DNA of 64,000 bases from Coniferiporia sulphurascens (taxonomy: Eukaryota > Basidiomycota > Agaricomycetes > Hymenochaetales > Hymenochaetaceae), in assembly GCA_002794785.1 (NCBI GenBank), contig NBBA01000001.1, forward strand, positions 868,001-932,000, written 5' to 3'. Both the position numbers and the translations under genes were made by a program. Shown piece after piece: positions 48,325-58,500 of this stretch. Positions within the stretch are counted from its first letter, which is position 1; each line of letters opens with the position of its first letter. The notes beneath the pieces were generated by a model. The model ran no database searches and was not told the origin of the DNA. It saw only the letters and a program-made list of their open reading frames with translations.

Positions 48325-49622
48325 AAAAGGTCGTGTCGGACTAGATACTTGAAGACAATGCATAGGTGGCGATCCATAGGTCCCGAATTTTTCTTAGACT
48401 TGGGTCTCGGTAAACTCGACGCCCTAATCTCTACTCCTCGAGCCGTGAACACTTCCCGGCAGTACTATGTCATCCGTGGACAAGTGACCTGCAGAACTTA
48501 TATTGCTCTTACTATCCTGCGCGTTTATGTCGATGATCTTGGGAAAACGGTGCAGCCTGTGTCTGATATCCAAGCGCTCCCGTACCTTTCGCGGAGCCGA
48601 GACGTCCAAGTTCCGTGCGCTTGGTATCATGGGTCCAATGCGATTCGAAGCGACACTCTAGGCCAAGGAGGGCGCGTAAGGCCCGTTCCTTGAGGGACAG
48701 TGGCATGGCGGAAGTCGACGTTTGGAACTTCTTTATTGCGGGTACGGGCTTGAGCCATCTCTGAAGCGGATATCAGAACTTAAGAATGAACGATGGATGC
48801 GACTTACAGCGTATTTAGACATCATTGTGTAGACCAATTTTTATTCTGGAATTTGATTGCTGCCCACTCGGAGCGGATTCGTTGAACATCCACTAATGAG
48901 TACTTATTACCTGGGCACCTAACCAGTTCGAAAAGGACTATTGGTGATATTTTCACAATATGTAGGCCAATGGGTAATTATATTCAGGAACTTTTCAGGA
49001 ACTTTTAAGAACGTGGTCTATTGCTTTGAAAATTATCAGCACTATCAACGCATTCTTACGATGCATAAGGCTAGTATATGCATCAAGAGAGTATTCTCGG
49101 ACGACTCCGGATGATTAGTATGAAATCAGTTTAACTGAGCTTCATAATCTGGTCGAAGGCTAGTATGTGTTCGACCGTTAATATGATCGAGATCCCGCTC
49201 CTGTAACTCGGCCAACAGTTCCCTCAGGCTTTATTTTCAAAGTACCTATATGCTGGTTGGCTTGCGAGCGGCAAGTAGCAAAATTCCTGATTTTTTAATT
49301 CTATTTGTCTATAGTGGGGCCAATCAACGAAGGCCAGCAACAAAATTCGATTCAAAAGGCATATTGCACAAGCAGGGATCGATGGACAAGCTCTAGCGTT
49401 AACTTTAGCAATGATCAAGGTAGTTAGTTATAAATGCGAATATGCGACCTTGTTTCATTAATGTAAGTTTTCAAAGCAATAGCCCACCCATGTAGTCAGG
49501 CAACGGACAATAAACTATCAAGAATATGTAGCAGTTTTTCTAGGATCTGACTGACCCACATTGAGTCTAGCTTCAGCAAAGCCGCTTTTCTACTGAATAC
49601 AAGTTGTCCGCATCTTCTTCAG
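48325..49622. repeat. 3' flank of module 1, duplicated in modules 2 and 3
   Basis: From the end of copy 8 to 49622 the DNA matches 57905–59060 (module 2), including the blocks AAGGCATATTGCACAAGC, GTTATAAATGCGAATATGCG and AGCAATAGCCCACCC. Module 2 lacks about 140 bp present at 48940–49080. Module 3 shares the first part (to about 61760). At 49622 the match breaks and resumes at 56153, the two borders of the inserted element. Confidence 0.8.
48470..48860 (+). pseudogene. F-box-like pseudogene, copy 9 (module 1 partner)
   Basis: A decayed second F-box member right behind copy 8: remnants of a GACAAGTG(A)CCTGCAGAA start (about 48478), DDLGKTVQPVSD and a GCTTGGTATCATGGGTCCAATG block matching the IMGPVQLDA region of copy 11. 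Frames shift several times. The same pair arrangement occurs in modules 2 and 3. Confidence 0.7.
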
Positions 49623-49675
49623 CATCAGCAAAACCTCTCAGAAAATATGGCAGATTGCAGTGTATATATTCCCCC
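49623..49675 (+). repeat. Left terminal inverted repeat of the 6.5-kb element
   Basis: Begins CATCAGCAAAA; perfect for 11 bp against the right end, then imperfect (CTCTCAGAAAATAT against TTCCCAGAGATTTT) with a shared TATATA-CCCCC block. Confidence 0.7.
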
Positions 49676-49886
49676 AAAATGGATTGTAGCCATTTTAGTA
49701 CATTATGACATCACTGCAACTATTTTAAAAGTCTGCAGACATTGTGGGAGATTATAATGTCAAACATTCCTTGTAGGCACATTTTGGGACATTTTGTTAG
49801 TGCTGCCGAGATTGTATGTGGATTATATTCCTGCCCCATGATTGTGGGCAGATCACAATCCCAACAGGAGATTATCAAGTCCTGCA

Positions 49887-50159
49887 GTTATTTTATTGGG
49901 TTATATTGGCACTGCCATGATTTTGGCTGGCACTAAAATCTTGTCCTGGAATTGTATACAGATCTTAATGTCCCACAATTATTCCATTGGGTTATATTGG
50001 CACTGCCATGATTTCAGCCAGTGTTAAAATCTTGTCCCAGAATTGTATGCAGATTTTTATGTCCCACAGTTATTGTCTGTGGATTATATTGTGCCACCAT
50101 GATTACAGTCTGTGTTATAATACTGCCCAGAATTTTAGATACTTTGTATGGCCTGGCAG
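49887..50159 (+). repeat. Subterminal 91-bp tandem repeat, about three units
   Basis: Units start near 49887, 49978 and 50069, exactly 91 bp apart. The first two share GGGTTATATTGGCACTGCC, AAAATCTTGTCC and AATTGTAT-CAGAT blocks; the third is more diverged (GGATTATATTGTGCCACC). AT-rich and non-coding. Position next to an element end suggests transposase-binding repeats, by analogy only. Confidence 0.75.
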
Positions 50160-50456
50160 CACAGTGACAACAGCAATGTTCCCCAGTGCATATAGTCAAG
50201 TTCTGCAGGTTCCTCAGTCCCCAGAACTCAGGATTGTCCAGATTATGTCATCAAACATGAGGTTAGTGCACTGGAAACACAACAGGAATAGTAGTATATA
50301 ATTATGATACACCCCTCTGACAGGGGACAGTTTATTTCTCCCCACTTTCTATCTATTTTGTCTCAGAATCCAGTTCCTTTGTGCTCCCAGAACTCCGGTG
50401 TGCTATTTACATTTGTTATGACAATACTCCAAATGCGTAATCATAAGGATAAACCG

Positions 50457-50635
50457 AAGTGCGATTCGCACTTGCCTGTGGGAAACTATATCTTTAATTG
50501 TATTTTCACGTGACTCAAGGGGATAAACCCAAGTGCGATTCACACTTGATCGTGAGAAATTAAAACCATATGTGTACCAACACGTAATTCGTGAGAATAA
50601 ACCCGAGTGCGAATCGCACTTGGGTTTATCCTCAC
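50457..50635. repeat. Three hairpin-forming repeats around AAGTGCGAxTCGCACTT
   Basis: Palindromes at 50457–50473 (AAGTGCGATTCGCACTT, perfect with a one-base centre), 50531–50547 (one mismatch) and 50591–50635. Each is preceded by ATAAACC(C). The third extends to arms of about 22 bp running from GTGAGAATAAACCC to GGGTTTATCCTCAC. They could extrude as hairpins in DNA or fold in RNA. Confidence 0.75.
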
Positions 50636-50639
50636 ATTA

Positions 50640-52095
50640 CCCCACTCAGCTGCCAAGCTCTCCACCAAGTCCCCACCTGCTTCTCACCAGTGCAGCCCTA
50701 CCCAACCTGCACTCCTCCTTGCCAAAGCACTTTCAGATGCAGATACGCTCTACCGTGAGCTCAACTGTGCCCAGAAGCGGGCTTCGCATGCTGAATGTCT
50801 CCTTGTGAGCATCCAAGGTACAAAGGGATGGGATTGGAATATCCAAGAACGCTGTAAAGGCAATCCTTAGCGCAGAGGTGTGCGCAGAGCAAGCAGAAAG
50901 GTCAGCATTCGTTGTCTCGTCTACTCTGCCTTGATAACAGCTTTTTTACAATCTGTAACCTCTTTTCCCTATTTCCCTTGACTACAGAACCCGTGGAGAC
51001 CTCGTTCACCTACTCCATACCTTAACTGTAAACCTTATGGAGTGAGAGAGCTACGAAGCAATATGTAGGCTGCGTGCAGTCGATGCACGGGCCGCTCTTT
51101 CATGTACCGTTTCGTCTTTCGTCTTGGCCCACCCACCTTCCGGTTCCCCGACGCTCAGTGGGAGCTCACCTCGCAGCGATGGGTTCAGGGATATCCTGAA
51201 CCTGCCCGCACTACCCGCGCCGATGGGCGCACCCACATCAACGACGGGGACTTCACTGCAGCTGTCAGGCCCTGGCGCACATCCATCATCTGCGTCACGC
51301 TATTCGCGTGCGCTTCCCGCTAACGGTCAACATTCGAACGTCTTCGGAGGGTCGTCCTCTGGCCATTATCGCCATAACTCGGCGCACACATGCGCATTCC
51401 ACTCCCTGCCGCTTCCCCCGCCTCCCACAGCCTCTGGGCTCTCCGCAGTTGGAAGCGGCTTGCACGCCGGCGCAAGTGCAACCATTCCTGCAAAGAGGGC
51501 GCACCGCGGCAGGAGCGGCAGAGGCGATGAACTAAACAGTGAATGGGAGGATTAGAAAAGGAGACGAGTCGGGGGATGGGAGATGGGTGTCGACTCGGTG
51601 CGTTCACTTCGCTGATTATTGGGCTTGGCGTATGACTGACATTACTGTCTTGCTTTTGTAGCAGGCACTCTCTTTGCCCCATCTGCAGGTCTCCCCGTCT
51701 TACACGCACGCGCATCAGCCACTGTCATCTCACCCCACTCATCATTCTCAGGTAGGCGCGCCACACTCTTACGTGCGTCCGTTGCCCACGCCTACTCATC
51801 ACCAGCAACCGCCTTCGCAAGCTGTGAGCTTCGGCGCTGGCTCGCGCAAGGGCTATGCACCGGCGAACGCGCAAGCCATCTTTATGCGTGATTCAGCCCC
51901 TCAAGCGATGTCCTGGTCCGCTGGTGCGGTCGCTGTACCCATTTCGTCTGGAAAGTACGAGTCTCGACACGGGTCGTCGCGCGTTATGACGAACGTGAAA
52001 GTATGACAAGAGAGGCTATGGGTCGGGACTTTGGACGTGTTGATGCTTGCGAACTTGTGCGCGATGCAAAGGAACAGGAATGTCATGGACGTGAG
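50640..52095 (+). pseudogene. Captured fragment of a Ser/Pro/His-rich, partly coiled-coil protein gene (5' part)
   Basis: Exon-like stretches in one orientation: a helical piece LLAKALSDADTLYRELNCAQ (about 50710–50818), NAVKAILSAEVCAEQAER (about 50850–50900, followed by a GTCAGC donor-like site), a disordered piece GSPTLSGSSPRSDGFRDIL to HYRHNSAHT…LPLPPPP (51124–51555), then after an AG acceptor at about 51663 SLPHLQVSPSYTHAHQP…PTPTHHQQPPS (to about 52005). There are no start and no enzymatic domain, so the protein is not identified. Stops between pieces (for example 51555, 52005) suggest it no longer codes. Confidence 0.5.
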
Positions 52096-52379
52096 TATCT
52101 TGATGCCTATCCATCTCACCATGTGTATTCGGCTTCGCGGTCGCACCACGCGCCACGCACGCGTTATGCCCAACGCGTCGAGTGCCCGACACCCCCATTC
52201 CCACCTCTATCTTCCTACTTACCTCATACCAATACCTGATGGCCGGCGTATGCCCCCGCCCCTTTCTTGAGCTGTGATTACCATGGGTGTTGTCGTTTCT
52301 AAGGTCAAAGTCCTCTGCATTACTGTCAAGCAAGTACCGGAGCTCTCTGGCTCCTATACACACCTCATAAAATGCATAC

Positions 52380-53700
52380 AAGTCAACCCTGGCTTGCCTG
52401 CTCCCAAGCCTACTATTTCATTCTGGCACGACATGCTTTCTCCTATCACATCCCACGTTCCGGAATCGCTTCCAGAGTACGCTGATGTTGTCACTGTCGG
52501 TTCGGGCATTATTGGAACCGGGGTTGTGCGTACGCTGTTCCACAAGGGTGACAGTGAGCTGAAAGTCGTCATGCTTGAGGCAAGAGGTGAATGCTCCGGG
52601 ACAACCGGAAGGTGAACCCATTCTAAAATATTGTGTGCGGGACTTACGACTCACCTCACGCAAGGAACGGCGGGCATATCAAACCCCCATTGCACCATAA
52701 TTATCTTGACTTAAAGAAGAAGCTCTGTGCGGAACAGGCCGCAAAACTCATCCGCTTTCGCGTGATGCACGTCCACGAAGCACTTGTGGCCGCCACTGAG
52801 GACGACATCTTAGACAAGTGTCGGTGTCCTGAAGTTGACAGCCTTGACGTGTACTTTACACCTGAATTCGCAGAGATTTTACCTGAATTCCAATGTAAGG
52901 GGAGTCATGTATAACGTGGCCGGTGCCGTCCACCCTTACCATTTCGTCACAAACATCCTTGCTCGCTTACTCGACAAACATGCAGATCGTTTCAGTCCAT
53001 CGGCCAACACTCCGTGCACGGCAATCCTCCCCCCGACATCCCCCTCTGTTCAACTGTACACTGTGATTACCCCTCAAGGGGCAGTCCTTACTCCACATAT
53101 AGTGCACGCGACAAACGCATGGTGCTCTCACTTGCTTCCTACAATGCACTCGAAGGTTTTCTGTGTGCATGGGAACATGACCGCGCAGCGCCCGAGGGCG
53201 GCCCTGTCGCCTTCGTCGCTCTACGACTCGCGTAGCTGGGCATTTTACGATAATCATATTGAATACGATTATCTGATCCAGCTTCCTGGCTCCGAGCGGG
53301 AACTCATGTTCAGTGGTGGGTTTGTCCAGGCGGGAGAAGATAGCCTGGGCGAAATTGGCACGTCGGATAACTCTCAGATTAATCCAGGCATCGCGGCGCA
53401 CCTTGCAGGTGCGCTTCCACTCCCTTTTGGCAGAAAAAACTGGAATGCAGAAACCCTCCCACTTCCCCATCTCGGCGTCGACAAAGGAAAGGATCCGCAT
53501 TGGTTGCAGGGACCAATGTAGTGGTATCATCGGTATTTCTGCCAATCATATTCCCTGGGTTGGCCGACTTCCGCCCAAGCTTACGGGGCGCATAGTATTT
53601 TCGCGGTCTACGATTACCCGATCGATGTCGGAGAAGGCGGGTAATCCGGCATTGGCATCCCCAGGAGGCCAGGAGGGAGCAGGCAGGCAATGAAGCTCCG
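52380..53700 (+). pseudogene. FAD-dependent amino-acid-oxidase-type (DAO) gene fragment, broken
   Basis: First exon piece GLPAPKPTISFWHDMLSPI … EYADVVTVGSGIIGTGVV contains the FAD loop GSGIIG (about 52500), followed by VVMLEARGECSGTTGR. After an intron: NGGHIKPPLHHNYLDLKKKL. A deletion and frame change near 52890 removes the middle. Then AGAVHPYHFVTNILARLLDK, HATNAWCSHLLP, HGNMTAQRP, ELMFSGGFVQAGEDS and GISANHIPWVGRLPPKL (about 53530–53580). The real C-terminus is missing. The family oxidises amino acids or similar amines using FAD. Non-functional here; it sits between two parts of the Ser/Pro-rich fragment. Confidence 0.8.
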
Positions 53701-53799
53701 CAAGCAGTTGGAGCATTGACGAAATGCTTCTTGAGACGGCTAGATAGAGAGAAGGAAGGTGGGACAATGGTAAGTTTGCGCTTACCTTGAGAAGAACTG

Positions 53800-54230
53800 G
53801 ATTTGACGAACCGTGTTCGTTTGTTTGGGTCGTCCTTTACCTATGGGCCCGCATCGTGAACCGCCGACTGTGTCACAATATCAGATGCCTGTGTTCGCGA
53901 CGCCTATCACCGGAGCACCTTCTTTGTCCGCTATGCATGGCAGTTCTGTCAATCCGGCTACGAAGAAGGGGGATTCAACGCACTCGCATTCTAGTCATGG
54001 TTTGCACGGGAACGGTGTCATAACCGGTATGAATGGGGGTATGTCCAATGGAAAGGCACAGGCTACGCAACTCGTTACACTCGGTCCTGGCGAGATCGTC
54101 GTCAGCGGCAGTAAGTCATCATTATTATGACCCTTTGTTGTCGGATGTGAGGCTAATTTACTTATTTACCTTGTGCAGGCGGTCCTGCGGCTTTGGTGAC
54201 TGCTATTTTTATGCAATATTAATATTGACG
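53800..54230 (+). pseudogene. Captured fragment of a Ser/His/Gly-rich protein gene (probably 3' part of the 50640–52095 gene)
   Basis: A frame gives MGPHREPPTVSQYQMPVFA, HSHSSHGLHGNGVITGMNG and LVTLGPGEIVVSGS, ending at a GTAAGT donor (about 54112). After an AG acceptor near 54179 comes GGPAALVTAIFMQY. Composition matches the fragment before the DAO piece, so both may derive from one gene split by the DAO segment. Identity unknown. Confidence 0.45.
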
Positions 54231-54439
54231 CTACTTCAACACTTGGTGACATGCCAATCACACTGATGTCAGTGGCAGGTGCAGGGACTAATTGCATGTG
54301 GCTGTGGGAACTCACTTGGTATGTCTCGTCATTGCCGACGTCATTGTACTGTCATTGCTGTAGCTGATATTCCCTTATATACTGTCCCCTTTTTCTTGTG
54401 CCACCATCATCTCCTTTCCTTCTCCCCACTTCCAAAGTG

Positions 54440-55560
54440 TGTGCTACTCTACCCAACTGTATGTCTGACATGTACTCTGCACTGGAGGATGCTGAAGCTG
54501 CACTCCCACAAGATTTGTGCTCTGCTAACTTGCAAGTAAGTAAGCTCAAAGTAGATGCTAACAGTGTGTGAGGCTGAATGGCTGAAGGGCATGGGTGTGT
54601 GATACTTTCAGACTTTGGCATTGCAGTTGATTTTACAACATGATACAGTCAGGCTGCACATGGGGCATGTGGCACGCCAGATTACATGGCACCTGAAGTC
54701 CTGGGAGGGCTCCTGTATTCATTTGAGGCAGACACCTTCTCATTGTGGTGCACCATCTATTTCTGTTTTGTGGGGGAGAGTCTGTCAAGGGACATGATTA
54801 TGGTGAGTGCAAGTGCAGGATGTAGGCCACTGCTTTCCCAGACGAGTTGGGCAGCTTGGGCTGGTGTTTTTATTCTAAGCACTTAGTTTCGAAGGTAAGT
54901 AACCCCATCACCTCACAAATGCACATTACTAAGTCCTGTTGTCAGCTACTGGAGAAGAATGTGCCCTTACACTTGATGCTGGAGGATGCGATTGATACAG
55001 TGTATCTAGAGGGAATGTGAGTCGCCTCTCTTTTAATACTCAAGCAACTTACTGACCTCTCCATGTCTCCCACAGAGACTGGGATAGAGTTGAGAAGGGG
55101 GATTACAATCATTGAGGCAAGTTTCCCACTTTTTCACCATTCGTGTCATTTGTTAAATTCAACATCATCTCCAGCAAAATGGCTGCCAAATGGAGTGAGT
55201 ACAGGTAATATACTTGACAAGAAGGTCCTGTTTGACAAATGTATGCCTCTCTTGCCATGGTCTATGGATGATGAAGACAGGGCGTACAGTACGTCTCCGA
55301 ATCCAACAAACTGGAAACATGGGCAGCAAGAAGGCGGGCCTGTGCACTCCACTCAGGAGTGCCTCGAGCGGGATGTGCAGGTGCTCAAAGATGCTGGACG
55401 ATGACATTCTGGTCCCAATTCAACTGGAGGTGTCAGAGAACTGGGGCTTGGCAATGTGACATTTGATGATCTTGCATGGACACCAAGTTTGGTCAAGTTG
55501 TTGCCCCCTGGGCCAATGCCAGTGGTTACAGCTCCCTTTATATGGTTTGTATATTTGTAA
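54440..55560 (+). pseudogene. Captured Ser/Thr protein kinase fragment (C-terminal lobe)
   Basis: The DFG motif is in LSDFGIAVDF (about 54605–54635), and the activation segment end reads GTPDYMAPEVLGG (about 54672–54710), with FEADTFSLWCTIYFCFVGE after it. A TGA-type stop interrupts between DFG and APE (about 54641). Later exon-like pieces: LLEKNVPLHLMLEDAIDTVY (about 54945–55010), RDWDRVEKGDY (about 55076), NILDKKVLFDKCMPLLPW and GNVTFDDLAWTPSLVKLLPP (to about 55550). The N-lobe with the catalytic Lys is absent, so it cannot be an active kinase. The long C-terminal part after the kinase is unrecognised. Confidence 0.72.
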
Positions 55561-55716
55561 AATTGCTTGTACTAGCATAGCATGAAATATATTGTATTAC
55601 ATTTATTGGGTGTTGACTACAATACCAAGGTTGAGATACAATCGAGTAAAATCCTGGTCCAGCTTTATAATGTCTTGCCAGCATTGTATTGTCTTACAAT
55701 GATTTACTAAAAATAA

Positions 55717-55970
55717 AATTCTGGCCCAGAATTATAATCCCCACAATCCGGGCAGAGAATATAATCCCTGTAACATGGGTGGGCAATATAATCCTTACAA
55801 TCTAGATGGACAATATAATCCCTGCAATCTGTGTGGAGAATATAATCCCTACAATCTGGGTGGATAATATAATCCTTACAATCTAGGTGGAGAATATAAT
55901 CCCCACAATCTGGGAAGAGAATATAATCCATACAATCTAGGGGGTCAATATAAACCCTGCAATCCACTGC
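55717..55970. repeat. Subterminal 27-bp tandem repeat, about nine units
   Basis: Consensus near GAATATAATCCCTACAATCT plus GGGTGGA. Because 27 is a multiple of three, the minus strand shows an open frame (56015–55707) with a nine-residue pattern DCRDYILHP; this is a by-product of the period, not evidence of a gene. It lies about 180 bp inside the right end of the 6.5-kb element. Confidence 0.8.
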
Positions 55971-56099
55971 AATTGTCCACCAGACTTGTGGGTCTTCACC
56001 ATGGATGTGGGACAATATAATAGATTTTAGATGATCATATTCTCTTATGGTACAACTGACAGTGGATTTTATACAATATCCTAGATTATGGGGATTGTG

Positions 56100-56152
56100 G
56101 GGGTATATATTGGATGGTGGGACAATAAAATCTCTGGGAACTTTTGCTGATG
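56100..56152 (-). repeat. Right terminal inverted repeat of the 6.5-kb element
   Basis: Read inward on the minus strand it begins CATCAGCAAAA and continues with an imperfect match to the left end; followed on the plus strand by the AG duplication and the resumed module sequence AGCCTTACCAGAGCCACT. Confidence 0.7.
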
Positions 56153-56154
56153 AG

Positions 56155-56404
56155 CCTTACCAGAGCCACTGTTGTTGATTGGTTCTACGATAACCCATTT
56201 CTTGTAAATATAAGTACATGTAAGGAAATACATGTATATTCTACCAACGAAAAAGTGCATCAGTTGTGTTGTGTGTGTTGTAGAAGCAAAATATGAAATT
56301 TTTGTAGTAAAAAGGATCACGATACTGTCTCCTTTTTCGAAAAAAAATCCGTGTTGTAAGCAAATAAGTGAAGCGCTGCTTCAATCTCGTAAATTATATG
56401 GGTA
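56155..56404. repeat. Module sequence resumed after the 6.5-kb element; promoter region of copy 10
   Basis: Matches 59061–59288: CCTTACCAGAG, the GTACATG(T/C)AAGGAAATA block, GTTGTGTGTGTTG, AAAATATGAAATTTTTGTA and CTGTCTCCTTTTTCGAAA, then the TGAAGC…GCTTCA inverted repeat at 56369–56383. Non-coding. Confidence 0.7.
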
Positions 56405-56814
56405 GGGACGTTCAAAGTAAACACGACACGTCGTGTTGCGTCTGTCGGCCACCATTCATGTAGTAGCAGTTAATCGTTGCTATAACGTTACAGGAAGTGT
56501 GGCCTAAAAGGCCAGCCGGTTAGCTTCGCTTACTTCATTTATCATCCCATGGCCAGCCGTTCGACACTTGACAAACTGAGCCTGAGATCATCCTGGCTAA
56601 TAATTGGCCAATAAATATTCTTCGTGTACATTGCAAGGGTAATTTTACTTCGGCTAAATAAAGCGATTCAAACGGCCCAGCTGAGGCTCGTTTCTGGATT
56701 TGATCACTGTGACTGATTGTGAATCGGAGTTGTAAATCATATGCGTGGTACGAGTGGTAACTGTCACGACAATCGAATCAGACGAGTCTAACTTACCTTC
56801 AAGTTGAACGTCCC
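56405..56814. mobile_element. MITE-like insert in the promoter of F-box-like copy 10
   Basis: Inverted ends GGGACGTTCAA / TTGAACGTCCC. It lies between the TATA-like region and the ACTGAGGCATCGAGCTC block that directly follows TATATAA in module 1 (47219–47240), which thus shows the empty site. TA precedes the left end (56403–56404); the right flank reads CACTGAGG, against TACTGAGG in module 3. The interior shares blocks with 59289–59840 and has no coding content. Confidence 0.65.
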
Positions 56815-56874
56815 CACTGAGGCATCGAGCTCGCACATCCTACTTTCCTCCCTCTACTTGCGTATTCTCACAAT

Positions 56875-57903
56875 ATGGACAAGTGCCCCGCAGAAGTCGT
56901 TACCATCATCTTTGAATACGCGTGCACTAGTGACTCTGGGAATACAGCGCGCCGGTTGGCTTCAGTTTCCAAATACTTCCGCATGATTGCAGGGCCGCTC
57001 GAGTTCCGCACTCTCGTGATCGCGGGGCCGGATCAACTTAGGAGGGCTCTGGCCAGATTGGATTCTGTGCTGCTTGTTAGAGCTGAAACGGGTGGAGCCA
57101 GAATCGACATCCAACACCTATTTATCTGCGACTTGAAAATGGAACACGCGTTGGCAGTAGAAATGGTTTCCAAAGAGCGCGAATCACCTCTTCGCCCTTC
57201 GCGCCTCCGCTTCTGGGAAAGGTATGAGGGACGTGAGGCCAGCTCGTACTATTGCGATCACAGTAGGGAATTTTGGGAGTCTTCCTCTGCCCTCGTTCGT
57301 AGCGCAAGCGCGACACTCATCACGCTAACTGTACTACAAGGGGCACTACTGTCAAAAGGAGATACATTTGGCGTTTTATCAGGGGTGCATCTCCCACGCC
57401 TTAAGGTCCTCACATTAGAGCAAATCGGAGGCTTCGTTGGCTTTGGGATAGGAGCCGATCTCTTCGTCCACCCTATAGCGCCTTCGCTGCAGAGAATCCA
57501 TCTTTTGGCACAAGTATATCAAAACGAGGGGATCGGTGGGTCAAGTCCGTCACGAGCACGCCTCCATCCTTTACTCGAAGATATGCATTCCCACTTTGGA
57601 GCGTTAACCCATCTGACAATACGTGGTCTGAGCATAAGAGACGTCGGGACGTTAATAAAAGTGATTTGTGGCACCGTCAATGACTCGGCCCCGTCCGTGT
57701 CGGCGTGCGTCGAAATTTGTCAGCTCCCTGGGAAGCTACTCTCTGCGGTGCTACAACTAAGTAGACATCCCAGGTTTGCCCGGAAATTTGGAGGCTCGGA
57801 TTATAGGATGCGAGCAAGAATTTTCAGTAGTGAAGTGAAGGCGCTCCATATAGACGGACTTGAAGTGCATTATCCGACTCGGCTATATTTCGAATACCTT
57901 TAA
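56875..57903 (+). CDS. F-box-like protein, copy 10 (module 2)
   Basis: Single exon, 342 aa, intact, starting MDKCPAEVVTIIFEYACTSD. Closest to copies 8 and 12: the same HLFICDLKMEHALAVEMV, SSSALVRSASATLITLT, HPLLEDMHSHFGALTHL and CQLPGKLLSAVLQL blocks. It differs from copy 8 mainly in the segment after DQLRRALARL (DSVLLVRAETGG) and in LEQIGGFVGFGIGADL. Its promoter is interrupted by a MITE-like insert, so its expression may differ from copy 8. Confidence 0.8.
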   Translation: MDKCPAEVVTIIFEYACTSDSGNTARRLASVSKYFRMIAGPLEFRTLVIAGPDQLRRALARLDSVLLVRAETGGARIDIQHLFICDLKMEHALAVEMVSKERESPLRPSRLRFWERYEGREASSYYCDHSREFWESSSALVRSASATLITLTVLQGALLSKGDTFGVLSGVHLPRLKVLTLEQIGGFVGFGIGADLFVHPIAPSLQRIHLLAQVYQNEGIGGSSPSRARLHPLLEDMHSHFGALTHLTIRGLSIRDVGTLIKVICGTVNDSAPSVSACVEICQLPGKLLSAVLQLSRHPRFARKFGGSDYRMRARIFSSEVKALHIDGLEVHYPTRLYFEYL

Positions 57904-58061
57904 GTGGAGGGTCATGTCGGTCTAGATTTTTGAACCCAATGCATAAGCGGCGATCTATGGGCCCCAGGTTTTCCCTCGATTTGGGTATCGGTGAACTCAA
58001 CACTCCAATCTCTCTACTCCTCGAGCCGTGAACACGACGTCCCCGCAGTACTATCTCATCC

Positions 58062-58500
58062 ATGTACAAGTGCTCCGCAGAAACCATCACTCTCGCCAGC
58101 CTGCACGCCTGTGCTGATAGCCTTGGGGAAACGGTGTGCAGCCTATGTCTGATGTTCAAGCGCTTCCGCAAGTTTGGTGGAGCCGAGACGCTCAAGTTCC
58201 ATGCGCTTGATATCATGGGTCCAGTGCAGCTCGATGCAGCACTCTTTAGGCTAAGGAATGCGCGTAATTCTCGTTCCTTGAAGGACAGTGGCATGGCGGG
58301 AATCGACGTCCGGAACCTTTTTTTTGTGGGTACGGGCTTGAGCCTCCCTTTGAGGCAGATATCAGAACTTAAAGAATGAATGATGGATGCGAGTTACAAT
58401 GTATCTAGATCTCATTATGTCGACCAATTTGTATTCTGGAACTTGCTGCTCATTCGGAGCAGATTTGTTGAACATCTACCACTGAGTACTTGTTGCCTGA
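58062..58500 (+). pseudogene. F-box-like pseudogene, copy 11 (module 2 partner)
   Basis: Begins MYKCSAETITLASLHACADS and reads LGETVCSLCLMFKRFRKF, LDIMGPVQLDAALFRLRNAR and DVRNLFFVGTGLS, then an in-frame TGA at 58377–58379. The same frame continues DASYNVSRSHYVDQFVFWNL, matching the SSYYRDHSREFWES region of complete copies, and then ends. At most a 105-aa truncated protein could be made. Best preserved of the three partner pseudogenes (copies 9, 11, 13). Confidence 0.75.

Larger units (their letters stand above)
49623..56152. mobile_element. 6.5-kb Pack-type DNA transposon carrying host gene fragments
   Basis: Both ends read CATCAGCAAAA inward. The similarity of the ends continues imperfectly for about 50 bp to a TATATA(T)…CCCCC block. 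The flanks carry AG at 49621–49622 and 56153–56154, a likely 2-bp target duplication. Module 2 shows the unoccupied site near 59060 (CTTTAGCCTTACCAG), matching the left flank CTTCTTCAG joined to the right flank AGCCTTACCAG. Inside are 91-bp and 27-bp tandem repeats close to the ends, hairpin repeats, and fragments of at least three host genes, all reading plus. No transposase is recognised. Short target duplication and subterminal repeats recall the CACTA/CMC group, but the family is unproven. Confidence 0.75.

Noticed and set aside
53313..53693. Plus frame of 126 codons as a separate gene
   Set aside because: It is the out-of-frame reading of the DAO-type pseudogene, apart from the final block containing the NHIPWVGRLPPKL motif.
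55717..55970. Possible CRISPR-like array
   Set aside because: The genome is eukaryotic, units follow each other without spacers and all parts vary.
55707..56015. Minus-strand frame with a nine-residue repeat (DCRDYILHP-like)
   Set aside because: The period of the DNA repeat is 27 bp, which keeps any open frame periodic; the array sits at an element end and has no start context or other domain.
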